From Elusimicrobiaceae bacterium (lineage in GTDB: Bacteria > Elusimicrobiota > Elusimicrobia > Elusimicrobiales > Elusimicrobiaceae): a stretch of DNA of 5,543 nucleotides. The notes beneath the pieces are model-generated. The model searched no databases, had not been told where the DNA came from, and was given only the letters and a program-made list of their open reading frames with translations. The position numbers were made by a program, and so were the translations under genes. Location of the stretch: NCBI GenBank assembly GCA_024405075.1, contig JAKSPG010000096.1, positions 1-5,543 on the forward strand, written 5' to 3'. Of the stretch, positions 1 through 5,493 are shown piece by piece (position 1 is the first letter of the stretch; every line of letters begins with the position of its first letter).

Positions 1-172
1 TTTTTAATGATTTTTATTTTCTATATCAATTTTAAATTTATTGATTCAAGCAAAAAGTACTCGTTTTTTTTCAAAAAAGGATAAATTCCATATGTTTTGG
101 CTATTTGGTAATTTTTTAAGGAATTATAGCTGCCATTTAGCAGGTGGACGGGCTATTTTCCCCCTGTTTTTA

Positions 173-193
173 GGCTTTTTGGGGCAAAAAGCC
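173..193. repeat. Perfect 8-bp inverted repeat with 5-nt loop
   Basis: An 8-bp stem (173-180 pairing with 186-193) encloses a five-base loop (181-185). Read rightward it is followed, after about 16 bases, by a run of seven T (205-211 region), and read leftward it is followed by an A-rich tract. It could be a weak intrinsic terminator of either direction in an intergenic space. Neither side has the immediate U-tract of a classical terminator, so I call only the repeat. Confidence 0.5.
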
Positions 194-326
194 GCCTATT
201 TCTGCTTTTTTTGCCTTTTCCCAGCTCGTTTATAGGGAAAACGGTTATAATCGGACCTACCTGGCGTAAAAAAAGCCAAAAACGAACTTAAATTAGGCCT
301 GTTCGCGGACCGGGTGTCTTTGTCCC

Positions 327-359
327 GGGCCGGGCGGCCTCAAAAATACCGCCCGGCCC
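327..359 (-). terminator. GC-rich hairpin ending the head operon
   Basis: A perfect 11-bp all-G/C stem (327-337 pairing with 349-359) with an 11-base A-rich loop lies 37 bases beyond the stop codon of the cement gene. This is the expected place for the end of the leftward head operon. On the leftward transcript the bases after the stem are GGGACAAAG, so there is no U-tract. It is therefore not a textbook intrinsic terminator and may instead block 3'-exonucleases or act with Rho. A smaller C/G-rich repeat (about 311-328) adjoins it on the left. Confidence 0.45.
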
Positions 360-396
360 TTTCCCCCGTTTTGGACAGGAGTCCTCAAACGCCCGT

Positions 397-780
397 TTAG
401 TGCATATCTACGGTATCGGTCAAGAAGCAAGAGACCTTCCCGGCCGTAGCGGTGCCGGTTACCGTATATTTAGCACGCAAGTAGCGTTTAACCCCTACAG
501 GAACGGCCACTGCAAGGATGTTTTTATTCGCAGTTAAGGCCGCAGCTAGAAACGAGGCAGATGCCAGTTCAACCGCATCTGAGAAGTTGGAGTTGGCAGC
601 CGTTTCCAAAGCTACCTTCATGCTGGTCAACCCAGCAAAGTCCACATCCACCCGGCACAAGGCAAACATAGCCCCGGGCACAAAGTTACCTGCCGCCTTC
701 AAGTCCACCGTATTGGTAGAAGCGGCCGTGGTAGTAACCGCTTGTTTTTCCGATAATACTGTATTTTGGTCTAATAACAT
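397..780 (-). CDS. Bbp16-like capsid cement (decoration) protein
   Basis: Small 127-residue virion protein encoded directly after the major capsid gene. The N-terminus (MLLDQNTVLSEKQAVTTTAA, residues 1-20, then STNTVDL) matches my recollection of the Bbp16 family of capsid cement proteins in BPP-1-like phages. Family members sit on the outside of the shell and lock neighbouring capsid subunits together. The rest is rich in Ala, Val and Thr and looks all-beta, with a segment near 97-107 (VKRYLRAKYTV) typical of the end of this family; no signal peptide or membrane helix is visible. The start is fixed by a strong SD (787-793) six bases upstream, which overlaps the TAG stop of the capsid gene and implies coupled, high-level translation. 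It is the last gene of the head cassette. Confidence 0.8.
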   Translation of the reverse strand: MLLDQNTVLSEKQAVTTTAASTNTVDLKAAGNFVPGAMFALCRVDVDFAGLTSMKVALETAANSNFSDAVELASASFLAAALTANKNILAVAVPVGVKRYLRAKYTVTGTATAGKVSCFLTDTVDMH

Positions 781-791
781 ATAGCTACCTC

Positions 792-1769
792 CTAGGAAAT
801 AATGGCTTCTGTATCGGTAATGGCGTCACAGATATGGACCGGGATTTCGTTAAACGTCATCAGCGGGCGGGCCGTCAGTTGGTCCGGCGTGTACTGAACG
901 TTAGAACGGCTGCTGGCCAATTTGCGAAGCGCTGCCTTGACGGTGCGGTTCATGTACCACACAGGTTTACCCATGGATAAGCTTTGGATGCGTTCTTCCA
1001 AGTCACACATTTTGTCAATCAGGTCCGACGGAACGCTGGTAGTATCAATGTTACAGATACGTCCGGCAAAACGCCAGTCTTGTACAGCCAGGCCCAATTT
1101 CCACTCAAAGTATTCTTTGTAGGCGGGATATTCGTTGCCGCTGGCGTCTACATGGTTGACCAAACCATGGTCCACGCGCTGGATACCGGCTTTAGATCCT
1201 TTAGGAAAGAAGGTAAACACCTTATCCGTATCCCAAACAACTAGGTAGATGGACGAGTTTTTGTTAGCCGTCGTGCTACCTGCGTTGATGACGTTGCGGG
1301 AGCTTTCCGCCCCGGAAAGTTCACAATAGCGCGCGGCCAAACCGGTAAAGCGTTCCGGGTTTGTACCGACGTTACCGTAAATAAGGTTGCTGGCCATGGT
1401 GTTGGACATCCCGGCAATAATCGCACGGGACTGGCCGGTGCGTACCGCTTCCACGTGGCCGCCTTTTTCGGCTACCAGTTTATCTACAACGGAATACGCC
1501 GAAAGCGTACCGTAGGATTCTACCACGACTTTGGTAGTGGCTTTGGCCGGTTCAATGCCTTGGTAAGCGCGGCGCCAAGTCCCTTCCGGGATACCGGTGC
1601 GCACGGCATATTCGTGGCCACTGTCCAGCGAGCTTTCGCAGACGAGCGCATCCCCGATAATATCGTTGGATTGGCTGAGCACTTCCGCGATGGCAAGTTC
1701 TTGGCCGGACGGGTCAAATTGTTTTGCATAATCTACTAAACTGTATTGTTTATCAGCAATAATTGCCAT
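792..1769 (-). CDS. Major capsid protein (epsilon15 gp7 / BPP-1 type, HK97 fold)
   Basis: A 325-residue major capsid protein, about the usual length of the epsilon15 gp7 / BPP-1 family, which takes the HK97 fold and forms the icosahedral shell. Recognisable blocks in order: N-terminal LVDYAKQFDPSG (11-22); AVRTGIPEGTWRRAYQG (55-71), which matches the N-arm/E-loop region; NPERFTGLAARY (137-148); SIYLVVWD (173-180) followed by FPKGSKAGIQ (188-197); FEWKLGLAVQDWRF (221-234), and MGKPVWYMNRTVKAAL (266-281). The C-terminal block MTFNEIPVHICDAI (304-317) is a typical late beta-strand. No frameshift or truncation is visible, so the gene appears functional. The start is supported by an AAGGAG SD (1777-1782), seven bases upstream, that overlaps the TAA stop of the scaffold gene. 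It lies between scaffold and cement, the order expected for this virion type. Confidence 0.92.
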   Translation of the reverse strand: MAIIADKQYSLVDYAKQFDPSGQELAIAEVLSQSNDIIGDALVCESSLDSGHEYAVRTGIPEGTWRRAYQGIEPAKATTKVVVESYGTLSAYSVVDKLVAEKGGHVEAVRTGQSRAIIAGMSNTMASNLIYGNVGTNPERFTGLAARYCELSGAESSRNVINAGSTTANKNSSIYLVVWDTDKVFTFFPKGSKAGIQRVDHGLVNHVDASGNEYPAYKEYFEWKLGLAVQDWRFAGRICNIDTTSVPSDLIDKMCDLEERIQSLSMGKPVWYMNRTVKAALRKLASSRSNVQYTPDQLTARPLMTFNEIPVHICDAITDTEAIIS

Positions 1770-1780
1770 ATAGTTTCTCC

Positions 1781-2377
1781 TTAATTTCTTCTTCCGTACA
1801 ACGCCTCGGCGAAGGTTTTATCCTGCGGGGCCGACGGCGTACCGCCGGGGCAGGCATCTTCGCTAATCGTGCGTCCGATCCCGCTTAACGTACGGATAAT
1901 AACGGGATGATTTCCAAGCCCTGTTTCTTCCAGCAACGCCCGCAGTTCCGGCCCGCCGAATGTATTGGCGGCCCGCAACGCAAACGTAATTTCCTGCTCC
2001 AACCCGGCACCGTATAGAGCCCGTGTTTCATTGGCCCAAGCGGCGGTCTGTTGATGTTTCTGCGCCGCCGCGGCTTCTTGTTTACGCTCGTAGCAGGAAG
2101 TTTCAAACGCAGCTAATTTCTCTACTTGCTCGCGCGACAGTTTTAAGTCTGCCGCCATGTGTTTGAAATCTTCCCAATCCTGTGCCGTAAACGAAGCATG
2201 TTGCGGCAACGGCAGGTTGTCGTAGTTAGACAAGTCTTGGGTGGTGTCTGCCTGGTCCGCAGGCCGGTCCGCCGAGGAAAAATTTTCCCCGTGACCCGGC
2301 GTTTCGGAATTTTCCGCCGGAACAGGTGCGACTGATAAATCGGTATCTTCAACAGCTTGGGTAATTACATCAGACAT
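1781..2377 (-). CDS. Capsid scaffolding protein
   Basis: A 198-residue acidic, helix-rich protein immediately before the capsid gene, the usual position of the scaffold that directs procapsid assembly and then leaves. Residues 1-60 are low-complexity and probably disordered (many Pro, Asp, Ser). Residues about 65-140 are predicted long helices rich in Ala, Glu, Gln and Lys, possibly a coiled coil. Residues 141-158 (GGPELRALLEETGLGNHP), followed by ISED (171-174), form the block I recognise in scaffold or 'endoprotease' proteins of podoviruses, and the tail FAEALYG (189-195) resembles the capsid-binding end. I see no Ser/His/Asp protease signature, so scaffold is preferred to protease. The start overlaps the end of the Bbp19 gene by 8 bases. 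A strong GGAGGAG SD (2385-2391), seven bases upstream and inside that gene, decides it. Confidence 0.75.
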   Translation of the reverse strand: MSDVITQAVEDTDLSVAPVPAENSETPGHGENFSSADRPADQADTTQDLSNYDNLPLPQHASFTAQDWEDFKHMAADLKLSREQVEKLAAFETSCYERKQEAAAAQKHQQTAAWANETRALYGAGLEQEITFALRAANTFGGPELRALLEETGLGNHPVIIRTLSGIGRTISEDACPGGTPSAPQDKTFAEALYGRRN

Positions 2378-2678
2378 GAGTTAACTCCTCCGTTAAACGG
2401 TTGATTTCGTTTTGTTCCGAAGTAATTTCGGACAAATACTCCCCCCGCATTTGCGTATAGGCTTGGGGAGCAGCTTCTTCCAGTTCGGCCCATAAAAACA
2501 GCCCGATACTTTGCTGTCCGCAATGAAAAGCCGTAGCGGTTGCATCCCCCGGCACAAATGCGTGCTGGTGCACCCGCGTCGCTTGCAGAATCCGCCATAA
2601 CAGCCGGCGACCCTGCACGGTTTTGAGTACGGCTTGCAAGTCGGACATATTTCTTTTTTTAAGTTGTTTTTCGTTCAT
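2370..2678 (-). CDS. Bbp19-like phage structural-module protein
   Basis: A 102-residue protein between portal and scaffold, as in BPP-1-like phages where the Bbp19 family occurs. The recognisable core is DLQAVLKTVQGRRLLWRIL (13-31), then GQQSIGLFLWAELEEAAPQAY (about 54-74), which fits the family pattern of 'xGRRxLWxLL ... GxxxxGLxL' and an acidic helix. The C-terminal tail (75-102) is charged and probably helical. Its biochemical role is not established; a head-assembly accessory is an inference from position. The start is uncertain: neither the ATG at 2678 nor an internal ATG at 2648 (residue 11) has an SD. The internal start would remove a basic N-terminal tail and still keep the whole conserved core. 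The gene overlaps the scaffold gene by 8 bases. Confidence 0.75.
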   Translation of the reverse strand: MNEKQLKKRNMSDLQAVLKTVQGRRLLWRILQATRVHQHAFVPGDATATAFHCGQQSIGLFLWAELEEAAPQAYTQMRGEYLSEITSEQNEINRLTEELTHV

Positions 2679-2691
2679 AAGGAAAGGTGGA

Positions 2692-2720
2692 AAGAAGACT
2701 CCGCCCGGACGGGCCTTCTT
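2692..2720 (-). repeat. Stem-loop just upstream of the Bbp19 start
   Basis: A 6-bp outer stem (2692-2697 with 2715-2720) and a 4-bp GC inner stem (2703-2706 with 2711-2714) are separated by a five-base bulge on one side. On the leftward transcript the structure ends 13 bases before the ATG at 2678, in the place where an SD would normally be. It may restrict ribosome access or be an RNA-processing site; this role is inferred from position alone. Confidence 0.4.
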
Positions 2721-2790
2721 CCCGGAGCCCAGCAGCGTTCCCTAATTTTAGACGCCTGCTGCCGCCCGCATGTGGCACTGCTGTTGGTAA

Positions 2791-2825
2791 GGCGGAAAAA
2801 TTTTTTCCGGGGCAAAATTTTCGCC
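2791..2825. repeat. Inverted repeat with AAAATTTT cores
   Basis: Two AAAA/TTTT blocks (2796-2804 and 2814-2821) are bounded by GGCG (2791-2794) and CGCC (2822-2825). The arms pair as a 12-bp stem with two unpaired bases on the left arm and a loop at about 2805-2813. The left half alone (2793-2809) is also a near-perfect palindrome. It could be a bent-DNA or protein-binding site, or an RNA hairpin; nothing identifies a partner. Confidence 0.4.
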
Positions 2826-2881
2826 GCCCCGCGCCGGACCGTTACGCTTATAAGGACGCGTCCGCACGCGGATTTTTTCCT

Positions 2882-4459
2882 TTAGTTTTCCGAAGTGTCC
2901 GGGGAAACTAACGGGGTTTTTGGCGAAAGGACAGTACCCTGGGTTTGCGCACCGACGACAGAGGTGCTCTCGCTTTCGCTTTTGAGCAAGGCCGGGGCTA
3001 CGCCCAACGCCTTGAGCCCTTCTTCCAACGCGCAATCGTAATCTACGCGGTTTAACAAGTCGGGCCGGACGGAAGCCAACGACGAAGCGTAATGGATCCC
3101 TTGCACCAAGGACGATAAACCCGCCGCTTTTTGTGCTTGTGCAATCATGGAAACATACTCTACTTTTAACGGAACGCCTTGAATAGATTCAGGCGGTGTA
3201 GGCAGTAAACCTTGACGGGCCAACAAGTTAAAAGCGCGGTCAATCAGTGGGTCCAACAGTTCGTTTTTAAGCCGTTCCAATACCGGCCCTAAAACGAGCA
3301 TTTTTTCCTGGTGGCGTTCGGCCACTTCGGTGGCAGTCATGCCCGCGTAACTTTGCGCCGTAAGCGAGAGGAACACATCCGCAAAAAATTGCGAGCGGAT
3401 CGTAGCACGGACCGATTCAATAGCCGCTTCCAGCGAATTTAAATCCGGCTGGACTTGATAGGCCGGGCGTACTGCGCCGTCGGCGGTGCCGTTGTAGCGA
3501 GTGATTCCGCCGGGGAGCAAATTAACTTCCCCTTGTACGTTGGCCGAAACCATCACAGGCGGGTTAGTGCTTTTATCCAGCGCGACGAGTTTTGTTTTCT
3601 GCATTTTTTGCAGCATTTTCACATCGCCCAAACATTTCCAACCCGGGCCTTTGCCGTAAACATCTGACGTGTTTTTGACTTCCCAGCGTGCGGCAATGAC
3701 CGGGAACTCCTGGTAGCCGCCGCGGCGCAACACGTGTCCGTCCTCCAAGAAATATACACTGGTAAAAGGCATGTGTTTATTGTCTTGCCAGAACGGCGCG
3801 TGGGCATCGTTAGGGAAAATTAAGTGAAATACTTTATAATGTTTGTGCGCTTGTTGCTCGGCAGCAATGGCAGTGATTTGGGGCGGCAAATTTTCCCGGC
3901 CGAATGTTTTCTCCAACTGTTCCGCCGTCATAAAAAACTCACGCCCGAAACGGTTGACTTTACCTTGTGCATCCGTTCCCAAGCAGTACTCGCCCACCGT
4001 AAACGGACGGCAGTAAATGCCTTTTTCGCGGTCTTCTTCTAACAAGAAAGCAGCCGTACCAAACACGGCAATTTCTTCGTAGAAGCCGTGCAACACGCCA
4101 TAGACATTACTTTTGGCAAACACTTCTTCCAAGCGTTTTTTAACGTCAAATATCCACTCCCGTGCACCGGGAAGTTCCATGAGTTCTTCGGGAGCTAACG
4201 ACAAGTCAAACCAGCTCCGGGCCGGGCTTGTAAGCCCTGACATCATCCCCGCGCACAACACTTCCACCGCTAAACACGGCGAAGAATCCAACAGTGTTTT
4301 GTGGTCAATGCGGCGGCCTTGATTGGGCTGTTGCCCGTCAAAGAAACCGCGGGTGGGTGCCAAATAGGCCCCCAGGTCTTTCCAAACGGGCAACCAGGAA
4401 GATCGCTCGTTTTTTAGCGCGTCATACAGACGCCTGTAATCGGTTTGTATCTGTTTCAT
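2882..4459 (-). CDS. Portal protein (podovirus head-to-tail connector)
   Basis: A 525-residue portal of the head-tail connector family of short-tailed phages. Twelve copies form the ring at one capsid vertex through which DNA is packaged and ejected. Blocks in order: NERSSWLPVWKDLGAYLAP (17-35); GMMSGLTSPARSWFDL (71-86); YEEIAVFGTAAFLLEED (127-143); YGKGPGWKCLGDV (268-280); FFADVF (358-363); MTATEVAERHQEKML (374-388) and LGPVLERLKNELLDPLIDR (390-408), the most diagnostic part; VEYVSMIAQAQKA (433-445). Length is close to the family norm and there is no break. I place the start at the ATG at 4459. An in-frame ATG at 4525 would add 22 hydrophobic, Cys-rich residues unlike any portal and would nearly touch the divergent gene. 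No SD precedes 4459, in contrast with the scaffold, capsid and cement genes. Terminase, which usually lies upstream, is absent here. Confidence 0.9.
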   Translation of the reverse strand: MKQIQTDYRRLYDALKNERSSWLPVWKDLGAYLAPTRGFFDGQQPNQGRRIDHKTLLDSSPCLAVEVLCAGMMSGLTSPARSWFDLSLAPEELMELPGAREWIFDVKKRLEEVFAKSNVYGVLHGFYEEIAVFGTAAFLLEEDREKGIYCRPFTVGEYCLGTDAQGKVNRFGREFFMTAEQLEKTFGRENLPPQITAIAAEQQAHKHYKVFHLIFPNDAHAPFWQDNKHMPFTSVYFLEDGHVLRRGGYQEFPVIAARWEVKNTSDVYGKGPGWKCLGDVKMLQKMQKTKLVALDKSTNPPVMVSANVQGEVNLLPGGITRYNGTADGAVRPAYQVQPDLNSLEAAIESVRATIRSQFFADVFLSLTAQSYAGMTATEVAERHQEKMLVLGPVLERLKNELLDPLIDRAFNLLARQGLLPTPPESIQGVPLKVEYVSMIAQAQKAAGLSSLVQGIHYASSLASVRPDLLNRVDYDCALEEGLKALGVAPALLKSESESTSVVGAQTQGTVLSPKTPLVSPDTSEN

Positions 4460-4512
4460 AATCTGTAAAAGGAAAGCACAACGAAAGCAAAATTTACTAC
4501 TATGTAGAAAAC

Positions 4513-4520
4513 AAAGGAGG
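4513..4520 (+). promoter_or_regulatory. Strong ribosome binding site of the small membrane gene
   Basis: AAAGGAGG lies eight bases before the ATG at 4529. It is a near-ideal SD and the main reason to accept this 60-codon frame as a real rightward gene despite the leftward genes on both sides. Confidence 0.75.
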
Positions 4521-4528
4521 TACAACGT

Positions 4529-4711
4529 ATGGTGGGACTAATAGCAATTTTTATTTTTGTAATTTTGATGGCCGTACCGGGATTTTATATCATTACACGC
4601 AAGATATTCCCTAAAAACAGCAAACACTCGGCGATGTGGACGACGATTATCTTGACCGGATTGTTAGTGGCTGTGCTGGCCTGGTTAACGCTAGCCAACC
4701 CACCCGCGTAG
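4529..4711 (+). CDS. Small two-helix membrane protein of unknown function
   Basis: A 60-residue protein that I do not recognise as a named family. It has two hydrophobic helices, residues 3-22 (GLIAIFIFVILMAVPGFYII) and about 37-56. A short basic loop (23-36, with R24, K25, K29, K32, H33) suggests that both ends face the periplasm and the loop the cytoplasm. There is no cleavable signal peptide. Expression is supported by a strong SD and an intrinsic terminator about 40 bases after the stop. It is divergent from the portal gene and opposite to everything else in the window. Size and topology would fit a small holin, a superinfection-exclusion (Imm-like) membrane protein or a host membrane peptide, but no diagnostic motif settles it; for example the GWT-type motif of Imm is not seen. 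A recognisable rightward promoter was not found in the 69-base gap upstream. Confidence 0.7.
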   Translation: MVGLIAIFIFVILMAVPGFYIITRKIFPKNSKHSAMWTTIILTGLLVAVLAWLTLANPPA

Positions 4712-4751
4712 GCCGCGTGGTAAAGGTATAACGCATCACATTTTGTAACGC

Positions 4752-4780
4752 AAACCGCCTGAAAGGGCGGTTTTTTGCGC
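4752..4780 (+). terminator. Intrinsic terminator of the small membrane gene
   Basis: An 8-bp stem (4752-4759 with 4766-4773) with a six-base loop is followed by a T-run ending at 4776, a textbook Rho-independent terminator for rightward transcription. In the leftward direction the same stem lacks a U-tract and is only a weak terminator. An alternative repeat (4769-4775 with 4784-4790) shares the GGTTT arm and could compete with it. Confidence 0.8.
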
Positions 4781-4853
4781 ACCAAAAACCCTACTGCCAA
4801 ACTTACAAAAATAATTTATCGGGAAATAAAGGAAGAACTACTAAGATTTTTTA

Positions 4854-4882
4854 ATTATAGCATAAAAAAAGTGTTTTGTCAA
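4854..4882 (-). promoter_or_regulatory. Near-perfect sigma-70 promoter pointing toward the portal
   Basis: On the minus strand TTGACA (4882-4877) is followed by exactly 17 bases and then TATAAT (4859-4854), and the -10 is extended by TG one base upstream. Both hexamers equal the consensus. Transcription would begin near 4847 and run left. No gene starts within the next 380 bases in that direction; the first is the portal at 4459. The RNA would be antisense to the 60-residue membrane gene and would cross its terminator hairpin. It starts 29 bases past the stop codon of the pilin gene, so it is not a pilin promoter. Confidence 0.8.
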
Positions 4883-4910
4883 TATTTTTAGCTACATCAG
4901 AAGAATATAA

Positions 4911-5435
4911 TCAATATTTCCAAGTATATGCATTTGTCGTTCCGGTACCCGGAGTGGTTGCATTCGTTTCTGTACGACAAAGTTTATTTTGTATGGAATT
5001 TAAATCTCTATTATATGCAATACATATTCTGCCGCCGGGAGCGGCTATTGAATGGTCAAAATAGACCCGGTATTGCAGACCTATCTCAGTATTGTTACAA
5101 GAAGCACAAAATTCGCTGCTACTTTCTCTTGCATGGACCTGACAGCGTCCCCAAGAATAAAAACATTGCCTGGGAGTATCGTTGGAAAGAGAACATCCGG
5201 CACCTTCTATGGACAGGGTCTCCAAATCCTCCGTGTAAACTCCATTGGCCAAATAGTAAATTTCTTCCGCCGAAACAAGCGCGTGGACGATATTTTTCAT
5301 AGTCGCATAACGGCTTTTAGCTACCACCATTTGATACTGCGGTAACGCTACGGAAGCCAATATCCCAATAATTAACACCACTACCAGCAATTCTATTAAC
5401 GTAAAACCTTTTATACGGCTCTGTTCTTTTAACAT
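4911..5435 (-). CDS. Type IV prepilin / pseudopilin-like protein
   Basis: A 174-residue prepilin. The ten-residue leader MLKEQSRIKG ends at the prepilin peptidase site G10/F11 (KGFTLIEL), with Glu15 as the conserved Glu5 of the mature chain needed for assembly. Residues 11-34 are the hydrophobic N-terminal helix for the membrane and filament core, continuing as an amphipathic helix to about 62. The globular part carries seven cysteines (81, 91, 98, 110, 113, 138, 153), so disulfides are likely with one Cys left over. The C-terminus is rich in Thr, Asn and Gly. The product would be exported, cleaved, N-methylated and assembled into a type IV pilus or type II-like pseudopilus. The block YYLANGVYTEDLETL (60-74) is like pilins of Elusimicrobiota. 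The start is set by AGGAG (5441-5445), five bases upstream. No assembly genes or downstream terminator are seen, so it looks like an orphan pilin. Confidence 0.9.
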   Translation of the reverse strand: MLKEQSRIKGFTLIELLVVVLIIGILASVALPQYQMVVAKSRYATMKNIVHALVSAEEIYYLANGVYTEDLETLSIEGAGCSLSNDTPRQCFYSWGRCQVHARESSSEFCASCNNTEIGLQYRVYFDHSIAAPGGRICIAYNRDLNSIQNKLCRTETNATTPGTGTTNAYTWKY

Positions 5436-5465
5436 ACGTACTCCTGTACCGGGTTAGATAGAAAG

Positions 5466-5493
5466 ATGGTAGCAAAAAAAAAAACGAAGTCAA
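5466..5493 (-). promoter_or_regulatory. Pilin promoter with an 11-T spacer tract
   Basis: On the minus strand TTGACT (5493-5488) is followed by a 16-base spacer and TACCAT (5471-5466) with an extended -10 TG. The expected start point lies about 20-25 bases before the pilin SD, giving a short leader. Eleven consecutive T (5484-5474) make up most of the spacer. The DNA upstream (5494-5543) is very AT-rich and could act as an UP element. Confidence 0.65.

Larger units (their letters stand above)
1..396. other. Non-coding left flank
   Basis: I find no convincing gene here. The first 120 bases are strongly AT-rich, unlike the GC-richer head cassette that follows, and look like intergenic host or boundary DNA. 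The only open frame on the plus strand (41-235) starts at a TTG with no Shine-Dalgarno, and its product is low-complexity and rich in aromatic residues. The stretch holds two clear inverted repeats (173-193 and 327-359) and weaker ones around 217-240. No tail gene follows the cement gene in this space, although phage head modules of this type are normally followed by adaptor and tail genes. Confidence 0.6.
2679..2881. other. Structured non-coding gap between portal and Bbp19 genes
   Basis: About 200 bases with no credible gene on either strand, which is unusual inside an otherwise tightly packed cassette. It is rich in inverted repeats: a perfect 10-bp palindrome near 2853-2862, an A/T-cored repeat at 2791-2825, and a stem-loop at 2692-2720 directly before the Bbp19 start. 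The overlapping open frames on both strands continue from neighbouring genes and resemble no family I know. It may be a remnant of a deleted small gene, or leader RNA that limits translation of the next gene. Confidence 0.5.

Noticed and set aside
41..235. Plus-strand frame of 64 codons in the left flank
   Set aside because: TTG start without SD, low-complexity product rich in Phe, and it overlaps the inverted repeat; no family resemblance.
246..251. TATAAT on the plus strand in the left flank
   Set aside because: The nearest -35-like hexamer is about 29 bases away and no gene follows rightward.
518..784. Plus-strand frame opposite the cement gene
   Set aside because: Mirror of a recognised phage gene in a GC-rich region; no SD and no recognisable product.
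2634..2911. Overlapping plus-strand frames across the portal-Bbp19 gap
   Set aside because: Arg/Pro/Ala-rich translations typical of unselected GC-rich DNA, with no SD and extending into real genes on the other strand.
4460..4525. Longer portal start at 4525
   Set aside because: It adds 22 hydrophobic, Cys-rich residues not found in portals, has no SD, and would leave only three bases to the start of the divergent gene.
4585..4800. Minus-strand frame of 71 codons downstream of the consensus promoter
   Set aside because: TTG start with no SD; most of it is antisense to the better-supported membrane gene and spans the terminator hairpin.
4928..5345. Plus-strand frames opposite the pilin gene
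   Set aside because: The minus strand encodes an unmistakable prepilin over the same bases; the plus frames lack SDs and family features.
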